64,000 nucleotides of DNA from CADCVT01 sp036389485 (GCA_036389485.1 DASVPR010000021.1:62001-126000), one strand, 5' to 3'. Counted from the stretch's first letter, positions 40,835 to 50,513 are shown. Program-made: numbers and translations. The notes: generated by a model not told the origin, from the letters alone.

Positions 40835-42163
40835 ATGGCGCCCCAGACCCGCTACGCCCGGTCGGGCGACGTGAACATCGCCTACCAGGTCCACGGCGAC
40901 GGCCCGATCGACGTCCTCATGAACGTCGGGATCGTCTCCCACCTCGAGCACCTGTGGGAGGAACCCGGCGTCTCGCGGACGTTCGACGACATGGCGGAGT
41001 TCGCTCGGCTGATCCTCATGGACCGCCGGGGGACCGGCCTGTCCGACCCGCTCGACGGCGACCTGCCGATCGAGGAGGAGCTGGGCGACATCACCGCCGT
41101 GCTCGACGCGGTCGGCAGCGAGCGCGCCGCGCTCTTCGGTCTGACGGCGTCGGCGCCGTTCGTCGCGCACTACGCGGCGCGCTACCCGGAGCGGGTCGGC
41201 GCGCTCATCCTCTACGCCGGCACCGCCGTGCCCGTCGCCGACGAGGAGGCGCCGTGGGCGCTCGACCGCGACGAGCGCTGGGAGCGCCTGGACCACATGC
41301 TCGAGAACTGGGGCAGCGGCACCAACCTGCAGTTCATGGGGCCGATCGCGTCGCAGGACCCGCGCGTGCGCGACTGGTTCGGCCGGCTCGAGCGCCTCGC
41401 CGCCAGCCCGGGCGCGATGCGGCGCCTGACGCGCAACCTCGAGCACGCCGACCCCCGGCCGATCATGGAGCGGATCCGCGTTCCCACGCTCGTGCTGCAC
41501 CGCAAGCACGACGGGATGATGGACCCGCGCCACTCGCTCATGTGGGCCGAGCGCGTGCCGGGCGCGAAGTACGTCGAGCTGCCCGGGGAGGAGACGCTGA
41601 TCTTCCTCGGCGACAGCGACGCGGTGGTCGGCGAGGTCGAGGAGTTCCTCACCGGGAAGCGGCGGGGCAGCGCGCCCCAGCGCGAGCTGCTCACGGTGCT
41701 CTTCACGGACATCTGCGACGGAACGGCGCGCGCCGCGCAGCTCGGCGACAAGCGCTGGCGCGACCTGATCGCCGCGCACGACTCGATCATCCGGCGCGAG
41801 CTGACCCGCCAGCACGGCCGCGAGATCAAGACGATCGGCGACGGCATGCTCGCCGTCTTCGACGGGCCGCCGAGCCAGGCCGTGAACGCGGCGCGCGGGA
41901 TCAGCACCGCCACAGAGGGGCTCGGGGTCGACGTCCGGCAGGGGCTGCACACCGGCGAGTGCGAGCTGATCGGGGACGACGTCGGCGGGATGGCCGTGCA
42001 CATCGCGGCGCGCGTCTCGGCGATGGCCGGGCCGCAGGAGGTGCTCGCCTCCGGCACGACGTTCGGGACGGTCGTCGGCGGCGGCTTCGAGTGGGAGTTC
42101 CGCGGCGACCACGACCTCAAGGGCGTGCCGGGCCGCTGGCCCATCTTCCGCCTCGCGAGTTAA
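40835..42163 (+). CDS. alpha/beta hydrolase-like domain fused to class III nucleotide cyclase domain
   Basis: 442 residues from ATG 40835 (a GTG directly before it is possible). Residues 1-270: alpha/beta-hydrolase fold (YARSGDVNIAYQVHGDG, LILMDRRGTGLSDPL), but the nucleophile elbow reads FGLTASAP, not G-x-S-x-G, so the hydrolase is probably inactive and may be a sensor. Residues 285-442: class III adenylate/guanylate cyclase with LFTDICDGT (metal Asp), KTIGDGMLAVFD (second Asp) and QGLHTGECELIGDDVGGMAVHIAAR. It would make cAMP or cGMP in response to a ligand. Stop at 42163, five bases before the tandem repeats. Confidence 0.85.
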   Translation: MAPQTRYARSGDVNIAYQVHGDGPIDVLMNVGIVSHLEHLWEEPGVSRTFDDMAEFARLILMDRRGTGLSDPLDGDLPIEEELGDITAVLDAVGSERAALFGLTASAPFVAHYAARYPERVGALILYAGTAVPVADEEAPWALDRDERWERLDHMLENWGSGTNLQFMGPIASQDPRVRDWFGRLERLAASPGAMRRLTRNLEHADPRPIMERIRVPTLVLHRKHDGMMDPRHSLMWAERVPGAKYVELPGEETLIFLGDSDAVVGEVEEFLTGKRRGSAPQRELLTVLFTDICDGTARAAQLGDKRWRDLIAAHDSIIRRELTRQHGREIKTIGDGMLAVFDGPPSQAVNAARGISTATEGLGVDVRQGLHTGECELIGDDVGGMAVHIAARVSAMAGPQEVLASGTTFGTVVGGGFEWEFRGDHDLKGVPGRWPIFRLAS

Positions 42164-42168
42164 CAAAC

Positions 42169-42228
42169 GGGGACTGTCCCCGAAATATTAAGGGGACTGT
42201 CCCCGGATTGTTAAGGGGACTGTCCCCG
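42169..42228. repeat. three tandem 23-bp repeats of GGGGACTGTCCCC
   Basis: GGGGACTGTCCCC occurs at 42169, 42192 and 42215, exactly 23 bases apart. Each copy is an inverted repeat (GGGGAC-T-GTCCCC), and the 10-base spacers GAAATATTAA and GGATTGTTAA are AT-rich, in sharp contrast to the surroundings. It lies between the cyclase stop and the secreted protein at 42262. Possible roles: triple operator, or stacked hairpins ending the cyclase transcript. Confidence 0.9.
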
Positions 42229-42261
42229 CAACCGGCGGCGGTCTGGCCGGTTGCCACCCGC

Positions 42262-43008
42262 ATGCGATCCAACATGAAGTGGTTCTTCGCCGGCACGGTG
42301 GTGCTGGCCCTGACCGCCTCGCCCTTCGCGCTCGCGGCGGGGGAGGGGCGCGCGATCTTCGGCGGCGAGCGCAACCCCTCGCTGAACCCGGCGCTGTCGC
42401 TCGAGGACGAGACGGAGATCATCGCCTCGACCTCGACGTACGGCACGCGGCAGTCGAACAAGTCGCGCGACGGCGGCGGCGCGATCTACGGCTGCCGCTC
42501 CGGCGCCGGCGGCTCGCCGGCGGGCAACGAGCCGTGCATCCGCTCGGTCAACCTGTCCAACGGCCGCGCGTTCGAGTTCGTCGCCCAGGCCGGCGCCGAG
42601 GCGGGCCGGATCGAGGCGGCGGGCGGCGACAACGCGAAGCCGTTCACGACGAACGCGACCGGCGTCGCCACCGGGCTGAACGCCGACCGCGTCGACGGCT
42701 TCGAGGGCGCCCAGCTCGCGCCGCGCCTCGCGCGCGTGCAGGCCAACGGCATCCTCGCCGGCGGGCGCGGCGCGGTCACCGCCGAACGCACGGCGACCGG
42801 CCTCTACCTCGTCAAGTTCACCGACCCGATCAACGACTGCAGCTACAGCGCGCAGCAGGTCGAGACCGGCGACAACGCCGGGGCGACGCTGGTCGAGCAG
42901 GTCGACGCCAACACGATCCGCGTCCGCACGCGCAACGGCGGCGGCGGGGACGGCACGGGCGCCACCGCGAACGGCGACCACCCGTTCCACCTGCAGGTGC
43001 TCTGCTAG
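42262..43008 (+). CDS. secreted hypothetical protein with NAD-x-VDG motif
   Basis: 248 residues. Signal peptide from ATG 42274 or 42262 (MKWFFAGTVVLALTASPFALAA). The mature part is Gly/Asn/Ala rich; GLNADRVDGFEGAQLAPR is the NAD-x-(V/L)-D-G motif that recurs in tail-fibre-like and actinobacterial cell-surface proteins. The C-terminal domain has NDCSYSAQQVETG and a final FHLQVLC, so Cys may pair. Beta-sandwich-like strands suspected. Starts 34 bases after the last 23-bp repeat. No function can be assigned. Confidence 0.6.
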   Translation: MRSNMKWFFAGTVVLALTASPFALAAGEGRAIFGGERNPSLNPALSLEDETEIIASTSTYGTRQSNKSRDGGGAIYGCRSGAGGSPAGNEPCIRSVNLSNGRAFEFVAQAGAEAGRIEAAGGDNAKPFTTNATGVATGLNADRVDGFEGAQLAPRLARVQANGILAGGRGAVTAERTATGLYLVKFTDPINDCSYSAQQVETGDNAGATLVEQVDANTIRVRTRNGGGGDGTGATANGDHPFHLQVLC

Positions 43009-43853
43009 CGCGGAGTCAGCGCCTCGAGCGCCGAGCGCACCTCGGCGGCGGCGCGCTCGGGGGGCCACCTCGCCAGCTCGGCGAGGTCGTGCCCCTCGGC
43101 GGCCGCGGCGAACGCCTCGGCGGCCGCGTAGTAGCCGAAGCGCTCCGGCACGTCGCGGGCGTCGCGGCCCCAGTCGGGCCAGAAGAACCGCCGCCGCTCG
43201 TCCGCGTCGGGGCGCTCGAAGCAGTCGAGGAGCTTGCGGGCGGCGTCGTCCCACGCCGCCCGGCACTCCGCGGTCCACGCCTCGTAGTCGTCGACCGCGA
43301 AGTGCTGCTCGCCCGTGGCCTCCGGCACGAGCCGCCGGGTGGCCGCGACGGCCAGGCCCTCCATGAACACCGACTGCGCCGGGACCGTCTCCTCCCACCC
43401 GCCGGAGCGGGCAAGGTGGTGCGCCAGGTGCACGAGCTCGTGGATCGCGATCGTGCGGTGCCACAGGTCGGGCGGGTCGGCCTCGAGCGCGAAGAAGACC
43501 GCCGGCTCGCCGGCGTAGTCGTCGTCGAACCACGCGTTCGCGGTGAACAGCCCGACGAGCGCGACCGCCCTGAACGGCACGTCGACGTCGAGGAGCGCGG
43601 CGACCTCGTCGCCGCCGCGCTCGAGCTCGATCGCCGCGAACCGCGGCTCGAGCAGCTCGACGACCTCGCCGTAGCGCGGAAGCGCGTCCTCGAGCGTCGC
43701 CACTCCCGCGAAGTGCCTCTCGTACTGCGCGATGGTGCGCAGATTCGGCCGGGCGTACAGCTCGTCCCACAGCGCGACCTGCTCCTCGCGCGGCCGCCCC
43801 GCCGCCCGCTCCCAGAACGCGAGGAAGTCGCGGAACGGGGTCTCGACGTTCAC
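43005..43853 (-). CDS. HExxH zinc-peptidase-like protein (gluzincin-type)
   Basis: 282 residues from GTG 43853 (GTG 43856 also possible). The zinc motif HELVHLAHHLA lies near residue 146, followed about 20 residues later by FMEGLAVAATRRL, whose Glu fits the third zinc ligand of gluzincins. No signal peptide or membrane helix: cytoplasmic. The flanks (DDDYAGEPAVFFALEADPPDLW before, FGYYAAAEAF after) resemble DUF2268-type predicted proteases. Whether it cleaves peptides is unknown. Overlaps the end of the preceding secreted-protein gene by 4 bases, convergent. Confidence 0.62.
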   Translation of the reverse strand: MNVETPFRDFLAFWERAAGRPREEQVALWDELYARPNLRTIAQYERHFAGVATLEDALPRYGEVVELLEPRFAAIELERGGDEVAALLDVDVPFRAVALVGLFTANAWFDDDYAGEPAVFFALEADPPDLWHRTIAIHELVHLAHHLARSGGWEETVPAQSVFMEGLAVAATRRLVPEATGEQHFAVDDYEAWTAECRAAWDDAARKLLDCFERPDADERRRFFWPDWGRDARDVPERFGYYAAAEAFAAAAEGHDLAELARWPPERAAAEVRSALEALTPR

Positions 43854-44007
43854 CACGGGAACGGCGCGCGCCCGCGCGCCCGCGCCCAGAGGTAGCGGGC
43901 CATCAGCTCGCTCCAGTCCGCGACCCCCCCGTACAGGTGGCCGACCGGCCCCGTGTAGATCCACGTGAGCAGGCGCATTGGGCCGCCACGGTATCGTCGT
44001 GCCGCTC

Positions 44008-45402
44008 ATGAAGACGACCGTGACCGAGCTGCCGGAGTCCCGCGTCCGCGTCGAGGCCGAGGTTCCGCCCGACGAGGTCGCCAAGCGCCTGAACCAGACG
44101 GCGCAGTCGCTCGGCTCCGAGCTGCGGATCCCGGGCTTCCGAAAGGGGAAGGTCCCGCCGCCGGTCGTCATCCGCCGCATCGGCCGCGAGGCCGTCCTCG
44201 AGGAGACCATCCGGGGCGAGCTGGGCCGCTGGTACGTCGCCGCCATCGACGACGCCGGTATCGCGCCGGTCGGCGACCCGAAGCTCGACATCGGCGACCC
44301 GCCGGCGGAGGGGCAGCCGCTCACGTTCTCGATCGAGATCGGCGTGCGCCCGAAGGCCGAGCTGGGCGAGTACAAGGGCGTCGAGGTCGGGCGGCGCGAG
44401 CCCCAGGTCGGCGAGGACGCCATCGACCGCGAGATCGAGCAGCTGCGCGAGCGCGCCGCGCGCCTCGACACGCACGACGGCACCGCCGAGAACGGCGACT
44501 TCGTCGTCATCGACCTCAAGGGGTTCGTAGACGGAGAGCCTTTCGAGGGCGGTGAGATGACGGACCATCTGCTCGAGCTCGGCAGCGGGAGGTTCATCCC
44601 CGGCTTCGAGGAGCAGCTCACCGGCGCCGCGGCGGGCGAGGAGCGGTCGGTCGAGGTGACGTTCCCGCCGGAGTATCAACAGGCGCCTCACCTCGTCGGC
44701 AGGGACGCGGTCTTCGAGGTGACCGTCAAGGACGTCAAGCGGAAGCACCTGCCAGACCTCGATGACGACTTCGCCGTGGAGGCCGCGGGCTTCGACAGCC
44801 TTGCGGAACTGAGGGAGGACATCCGGAAGCGGCTGGCAGAGGCTGAGACGAGGCAGATCGAAAGCGAGTTTCGCGAGGCCGCGCTCGACGCCGCAGTCGC
44901 GGAGGCCGCCATCGAGGTGCCTGCCCAATTGGTCACCGATCGTGCGCGCGAGCTCTTCGAGAGGACCATTCATCAATTGGGTCATCAGGGGATCTCGAAG
45001 GAGATGTACCTGCGGATCGCCGACAAGACCGAGGACGAGATCGTCGAGGAGGCCAGGCCCGACGCCGAGCAGGCGCTCAAGCGCGAGGCCGTCCTCACCG
45101 CGATCGTCGAGGCCGAGGGGATCGAGGTCTCAGACGACGAGGTCGTCGAGGCGCTCCAGGGCGACGCCGAGCGCAGCGGCGTCAAGCCCAAGAAGCTGCT
45201 CGACCGTCTGCGCAGCGACGGCCGGCTCGACTCCGTCAAGGAGGACCTCGCGGCGCGCAAGGCGGTCGATCTGATCGCCGAGCACGCGAAGGCCATCAGC
45301 GTCGAGCAGGCGCAGGCGAAGGACAAGCTCTGGACCCCGGGGAAGGAGCCCGCGGAGGGCGCGTCCGGACGCCTCTGGACGCCCGGTTCAAGCGGCTCGT
45401 AG
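44008..45402 (+). CDS. tig: trigger factor (ribosome-associated chaperone)
   Basis: 464 residues from ATG 44008. Binds nascent chains at the ribosome exit. The N-terminal ribosome-binding domain has the GFRKGKVP signature. The FKBP-type PPIase domain follows (DFVVIDLKGFVDGEPFEGG, IPGFEEQLTGAAAGEERS), then the helical C-terminal chaperone arms. The tail after about 440 is short and basic/Trp-containing with a repeated LWTPG (KLWTPGKEP and RLWTPGSSG), an oddity not needed for function. It heads tig-clpP-clpX, as in most bacteria. An upstream in-frame GTG (43978) adds nothing convincing. Confidence 0.95.
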   Translation: MKTTVTELPESRVRVEAEVPPDEVAKRLNQTAQSLGSELRIPGFRKGKVPPPVVIRRIGREAVLEETIRGELGRWYVAAIDDAGIAPVGDPKLDIGDPPAEGQPLTFSIEIGVRPKAELGEYKGVEVGRREPQVGEDAIDREIEQLRERAARLDTHDGTAENGDFVVIDLKGFVDGEPFEGGEMTDHLLELGSGRFIPGFEEQLTGAAAGEERSVEVTFPPEYQQAPHLVGRDAVFEVTVKDVKRKHLPDLDDDFAVEAAGFDSLAELREDIRKRLAEAETRQIESEFREAALDAAVAEAAIEVPAQLVTDRARELFERTIHQLGHQGISKEMYLRIADKTEDEIVEEARPDAEQALKREAVLTAIVEAEGIEVSDDEVVEALQGDAERSGVKPKKLLDRLRSDGRLDSVKEDLAARKAVDLIAEHAKAISVEQAQAKDKLWTPGKEPAEGASGRLWTPGSSGS

Positions 45403-45513
45403 ATCCGCCGACCACCGGAAAACCGCCTCAAGACGGTTGGTAGAGTGGCACCCTCTCGGACCACCCAGCGGCCGGGAGGATTCCGGCCGAGGAAGCGAAA
45501 GACAGCGAGGACC
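45403..45513 (+). other. tig-clpP intergenic region, probable clpP promoter
   Basis: 111 bases. AACCG/CGGTT around CCTCAAGA is a weak hairpin just after tig; GTTGGTAGAGTGGCACC contains a TAGAGT that could be a -10 box. GAGG lies 4 bases before the clpP ATG. Nothing else is recognised; a GGCCGG-rich inverted repeat (CGGCCGGGAGGATTCCGGCCG) could fold over the leader. Confidence 0.35.
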
Positions 45514-46098
45514 ATGAGCCCCCTAGTCCCCATGGTGGTCGAGCAGACGTCGCGCGGCGAGCGCGCGTTCGACATCTACTCCCGGCTGCTCAACGAGCGG
45601 ATCATCTTCCTCGGCACGCCGGTCGACGACCAGATCGCGAACCTCATCGTCGCCCAGCTCCTGCACCTGGAGTCCGAGGACCCGGACAAGGACATCTCGA
45701 TCTACATCAACTCGCCGGGCGGGTCGGTGTACGCGGGCCTCGCGATCTACGACACGATGCAGTTCATCAAGCCCGACGTGCAGACGATCTGCGTGGGCAT
45801 CGCGATGTCGATGGGCGCGCTGCTCCTCTCCGGCGGCGCGAAGGGCAAGCGGATGGCCCTGCCGAACTCGAAGATCCTCATCCACCAGGTCTCCTCCGGC
45901 TTCCAGGGCCAGGCGACGGACATCGAGATCCACGCCAAGGAGATCATCGACATCCGCCAGCGGCTCGACCACATCATCGCCCACCACACGGAGCAGGACT
46001 ACGAGAAGGTCCGCAAGGACACCGAGCGCGACTACTTCATGTCCGCCGAGGAGGCGAAGGACTACGGGATCGTGGACCAGGTGATCTCCTCGCACTAG
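45514..46098 (+). CDS. clpP: ATP-dependent Clp protease proteolytic subunit ClpP
   Basis: 194 residues. Serine protease that forms a tetradecamer degrading proteins unfolded by ClpX or ClpC. Catalytic Ser in GIAMSMGALLLSGG (Met before the Ser rather than Ala/Ser), His in ILIHQVSSGFQGQ, and Asp in the following helix region DIRQRLD. Also INSPGGSVYAGLAIYDTMQF. Start ATG 45514 with GAGG upstream. Actinomycetes often carry two clpP genes; only one is here. Followed 32 bases later by clpX, with which it works. Confidence 0.96.
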   Translation: MSPLVPMVVEQTSRGERAFDIYSRLLNERIIFLGTPVDDQIANLIVAQLLHLESEDPDKDISIYINSPGGSVYAGLAIYDTMQFIKPDVQTICVGIAMSMGALLLSGGAKGKRMALPNSKILIHQVSSGFQGQATDIEIHAKEIIDIRQRLDHIIAHHTEQDYEKVRKDTERDYFMSAEEAKDYGIVDQVISSH

Positions 46099-46130
46099 CG
46101 GGGAACCACCGGGAGAGGGACACTGACGTC

Positions 46131-47411
<1,281 letters not shown>

Positions 47412-47415
47412 CTGA

Positions 47416-47685
47416 GTGCCCGCCGTCCGCGCCATCCCGTGGGCCCGGATCCTCGGGATCGCCCGCGTCGTGCTCGAGCGCTTCTCCGAGGACATCCCGA
47501 AGAAGGACCGGGCCCGCCTGTCCGCGGTCGTCCGGAAGTCCAAGGGCGATCCGCGCCGGCTCACGGTCGCCGAGCGCCGCGAGATCGTGCGGATCGTGCG
47601 GCAGGTCGACGTCCTGAAGCTGGGCCGGGAGGTCGGGGCGCTCCTGGCGCTCGCCCGCTCGGGCCGCCTGCTCAAGCGCGGCTGA
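47416..47685 (+). CDS. small basic hypothetical protein downstream of clpX
   Basis: 89 residues from GTG 47416, four bases after the clpX stop. Mostly helical and strongly basic: VVLERFSEDIPKKDRARL, VVRKSKGDPRRLTVAERREI, LKLGREVGALLALARSGRLLKRG. It has no Cys and no membrane segment. It could bind nucleic acid or a protein partner; no family is recognised. Tight spacing suggests co-transcription with clpPX. The lower-GC island starts about here. Confidence 0.6.
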   Translation: MPAVRAIPWARILGIARVVLERFSEDIPKKDRARLSAVVRKSKGDPRRLTVAERREIVRIVRQVDVLKLGREVGALLALARSGRLLKRG

Positions 47686-47730
47686 AGAGCGGCTTTTCAC
47701 CATGACGCTCAGCCTGTACGTTTGGGCGCC

Positions 47731-48021
47731 ATGGCGCCACTTCATTTGTCTGCCGTCGCTGCTGCTCGCAACGAACTGGAGGCGGTACACGATCTAGACC
47801 TGCTCGACCTCGTCGAGTCGTTGGAACTCGAACATGCGCTTGAAGCTGGCGACCTCTGGTGCAATTCGTGCTCCGGCCCGGTGAGCCCGAGGAGCATTGG
47901 GCTGCTCGCATCTGATGGCGCGCGGATCCTTGTCGTCCACGAGAAGGCCAGCTGCATGGCCGAGTTCCTGGGCCGCTCGCGCCACATACTCACGCCCGAA
48001 GAGCCGGGCGCCGCTGACTGA
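47731..48021 (+). CDS. small Cys-containing protein, partner of the cold-shock-domain membrane protein
   Basis: 96 residues from ATG 47731. N-terminal helix (LSAVAAARNELEAVHDLDLLDLVESLELEHALEAGD), then LWCNSCSGPVSPRSIGLLAS with a C-x-x-C, and ILVVHEKASCMAEFLGRSRHILTP with a third Cys and a His. It looks like a small zinc-binding beta domain. The stop and the next gene's ATG share one base (TGATG), so the two are strictly coupled. GC is lower than around it (37 of 60 bases in one line). No family recognised. Confidence 0.6.
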   Translation: MAPLHLSAVAAARNELEAVHDLDLLDLVESLELEHALEAGDLWCNSCSGPVSPRSIGLLASDGARILVVHEKASCMAEFLGRSRHILTPEEPGAAD

Positions 48022-49859
48022 TGGAGCAGGTTCTTGCTGGCCTAATCGCTGCTGTTGGCGGCGTGGGGCTAGTAGCCGTGCTGGCTATCTTCTTCTGGGA
48101 CCGCGTAGAACGGTTCCTGTCTTTTGTTGGCACGGTTCTTTCGCGAATTCCGCCTCTGTATCGGTTCGGCCGCCGGCAGGCCGTTCGATTCGCGATGCAG
48201 GCACGCCTTCACCGTCTGGCGCGGCGTATCGGCCGCCGGGCCCCACTAGCGGCTCGCCGGGTGAGGATTCGGTGGGTCGATGCGTCGACTACCACCCGCG
48301 AGGCATTCTTGAGTCGTCGCCGTGTGGTAATCCGTCTCCGTGACACACCCAATAGCGACGAGAACTTTGTTCATGCGGCGGTATTGCTCGTCGGAGATGG
48401 TCTGTTGCCTCGCCTGGAGGCTCAGCTCTCGCCGGATCAGGATCGGGCGCTCAAGCTGTACGTCGCCGGCAAGCTGCTCGAAGCGGCTCGCGACTCAGTA
48501 CGCAGCTACTACATCGCTACGTACGTCGGACCTGAGACAGAAGCGTCATCGCGCGTAGCCGAGTATTGGGACGCGTTCGAGGAACTTACCCCGGCGGGAC
48601 TCTTCTTCGAGGTGATGCTGCCGGAGCTCGAGTTTCTGGGTGACAAGGTGTTTGGGCGACGCCCGATCGCGCAGGTACCGCCAGAGGTCGATCGAACCAT
48701 CGGGTTCCTCGTTGGAGTGGCGCGTCGCCGCGCTCAGGAGGAGATCAACCTCACGCTCGACTTGGAGTACTGCCGCTTTGCCGTCGTGATCGTTGGAAGG
48801 CCGGAAAAGCTCGGTTCGCCTACGCCCTGGATCCGTTACGTCAACGACGCGCTCGCGACGCGTGGGATCGAATCAATCTACCTCATCGGGTTCTGGACGA
48901 ACCGCCGCGTGATGCATTCGATCGCCGAAGCGTTTCGGCGGCAGTACTCAGCGCGGGCACAGGTCCAAGAGGAGGTCTTGCTTGCGGACGGGCGGCGGGC
49001 TAAGGCCTACGTCGTCCAGATGCGGTCTCGACGCCCATCGATCTATCGCGTACGAGGCAGCGAAACGGCGGCGCTGCTGCGGACCGGCTCGCCGCCGTAC
49101 GAGAGCCGATCTCTCCTTGGAACGGTCGTCAGCTTCGGCGGAGGCGGGTATGGGTTCTTGGCACTCGACGACGGCCGCGACGACGTCTTCTTCCACCGCA
49201 GTGAGTGCGAGAACGACCCCGCCTTTATCTCACGGGGTGATCGGGTCGAGTGCGATGTCGAACGGGCGTCGGACGGGTGGCGCGCGTCGCGTGTCCGATT
49301 TGTGCGATGTCTTCTTCCTGATGGGCCGCCGCTGCCATCGGCACCGACGACCGAAACTGCGTCGCTACTGGCGTCGCGGCCGCCCACGACACCAAGTGGC
49401 CCCCCCGGATATCGCGGGACGGTGCAGCGCTTTGGTGCCGGGGGTTACGGGTTCCTGCGACTCGACGGCGAGACCCAGGATCTGTACTTCCGTAGGGAGG
49501 ATTGTGTCGACGCGCCCGACTTCATCGATCGAGGCATGACGGTCTGGGTCGACTCCGTCGATCCCGGCGGTAATCACGCGTACGGAGTCCGGTTTGATCC
49601 CCTGAGCGAACGTCCCGCGACGCCCCTGCCGGAGAGCGAGGAGGGGGAACCCGGTCCATACGCTGCTCGCGTCGTCCGTTTCGGCGGCGGCGGATACGGC
49701 TTCCTGCGAATCGACGGCGATGGGCGGGACCTCTATTTCCATCGTGATGACTGCCACGATGCGCCCGAATTCATTGAACGGGGGACTCGGGTTTGGGTCG
49801 ATGAGGTCGACTTTGTTGAGACACGAGCGCGTGGCGTTTCGTTCGACAGCGCGACCTGA
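48021..49859 (+). CDS. membrane-anchored protein with three cold-shock domains
   Basis: 612 residues. A single N-terminal helix (LAGLIAAVGGVGLVAVLAIFFW, about 5-26) would anchor it, followed by a basic stretch (RLHRLARRIGRRAPLAARRVRIR). Residues ~90-340 are an unrecognised soluble domain. Then three cold-shock-like OB folds: about 366-428 (GTVVSFGGGGYGFLAL, DDVFFHRSEC), 464-526 (GTVQRFGAGGYGFLRL, DLYFRREDC) and 548-607 (VVRFGGGGYGFLRI, DLYFHRDDC). Each keeps the aromatic RNP-like residues; in the second the His is Arg. Joined by Pro-rich linkers. Binding of RNA or ssDNA at the membrane is inferred. GC is lower than neighbours (60-67% in two lines). Confidence 0.75.
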   Translation: MEQVLAGLIAAVGGVGLVAVLAIFFWDRVERFLSFVGTVLSRIPPLYRFGRRQAVRFAMQARLHRLARRIGRRAPLAARRVRIRWVDASTTTREAFLSRRRVVIRLRDTPNSDENFVHAAVLLVGDGLLPRLEAQLSPDQDRALKLYVAGKLLEAARDSVRSYYIATYVGPETEASSRVAEYWDAFEELTPAGLFFEVMLPELEFLGDKVFGRRPIAQVPPEVDRTIGFLVGVARRRAQEEINLTLDLEYCRFAVVIVGRPEKLGSPTPWIRYVNDALATRGIESIYLIGFWTNRRVMHSIAEAFRRQYSARAQVQEEVLLADGRRAKAYVVQMRSRRPSIYRVRGSETAALLRTGSPPYESRSLLGTVVSFGGGGYGFLALDDGRDDVFFHRSECENDPAFISRGDRVECDVERASDGWRASRVRFVRCLLPDGPPLPSAPTTETASLLASRPPTTPSGPPGYRGTVQRFGAGGYGFLRLDGETQDLYFRREDCVDAPDFIDRGMTVWVDSVDPGGNHAYGVRFDPLSERPATPLPESEEGEPGPYAARVVRFGGGGYGFLRIDGDGRDLYFHRDDCHDAPEFIERGTRVWVDEVDFVETRARGVSFDSAT

Positions 49860-49870
49860 CCGGGTCGTGG

Positions 49871-49882
49871 CACGTCGACGTG
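49871..49882. promoter_or_regulatory. 12-bp perfect palindrome before the sigma-factor gene
   Basis: CACGTCGACGTG, perfectly palindromic, in the 107-base gap between the cold-shock-domain gene and the ECF sigma gene, 84 bases before the latter. CGGGTC (49861) and GACCCG (49915) form a wider inverted repeat around it. A candidate operator or terminator element; chance is not excluded. Confidence 0.3.
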
Positions 49883-49966
49883 ACCGCTCGCGCGGCACGA
49901 CGAGCGGCTCTCGTGACCCGCGGGTAGCTCTCCAACCCGCCGCCCCTTTGGCGCGTTCACGTTGTC

Positions 49967-50506
49967 GTGGAAGCGTTCGACTCCGTGTTGTCGGCTGCCC
50001 GGGCCGGCGCCGACTGGGCCTGGGAACGGATCTACGCGGATCTCGCGGGGTCGGTCGTCGGCTACCTGCGCGTGCACGGCGCGGCCGATCCGGAGGACGT
50101 CGCCGGCGAGGTGTTCCTGCAGGTGGTCCGCGACCTGCCGCGGTTCACCGGCGACGAGCGGGACTTCCGGGCGTGGGTGTTCACGATCGTCCACCGCAGG
50201 CTGCAGGACGAGCGGCGACGGCGTGCGCGCAGACCGACGGTCGCGATGCCCGAGCACCACGACCCGGCGGGCGGCGACGTCGCCGACGAGGCGGGCGTCG
50301 CGCTCGACCGCGGGCGGGTGCTGGAGCTGCTCGCAGAGCTCCCGGAGGACCAGCGGTCCGTGCTCCTCCTGCGCATCCTCGGCGACCTGACGATCGAGGA
50401 GATCGCGCGGGCGCTGGGCAAGCGGCCGGGCGCGGTGAAGGCGCTGCAGCGGCGAGGGCTGAAGCGCGTGGCGGAGGCGTACCCCTTTGCGGACCCGCGG
50501 CGATGA
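49967..50506 (+). CDS. ECF-type RNA polymerase sigma factor
   Basis: 179 residues from GTG 49967. Sigma region 2: DLAGSVVGYLRVHGAADPEDVAGEVFLQVVRDLPRF with FRAWVFTIVHRRLQDERRRRAR for -10 recognition. After a linker, region 4: LAELPEDQRSVLLLRILGDLTIEEIARALGKRPGAVKALQRRGLKRV, the HTH for -35. Group IV (ECF) by length. Three genes follow on the same strand with gaps of 7, 25 and 61 bases; two of them are likely secreted and one has a single membrane helix and may serve as anti-sigma. Signal unknown. Confidence 0.9.
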   Translation: MEAFDSVLSAARAGADWAWERIYADLAGSVVGYLRVHGAADPEDVAGEVFLQVVRDLPRFTGDERDFRAWVFTIVHRRLQDERRRRARRPTVAMPEHHDPAGGDVADEAGVALDRGRVLELLAELPEDQRSVLLLRILGDLTIEEIARALGKRPGAVKALQRRGLKRVAEAYPFADPRR

Positions 50507-50513
50507 CGTGTAC

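Noticed and set aside
42169..42228. Tandem repeats considered as a CRISPR array
   Set aside because: Repeat unit is 13 bases with 10-base spacers, only three copies, and no cas genes nearby.
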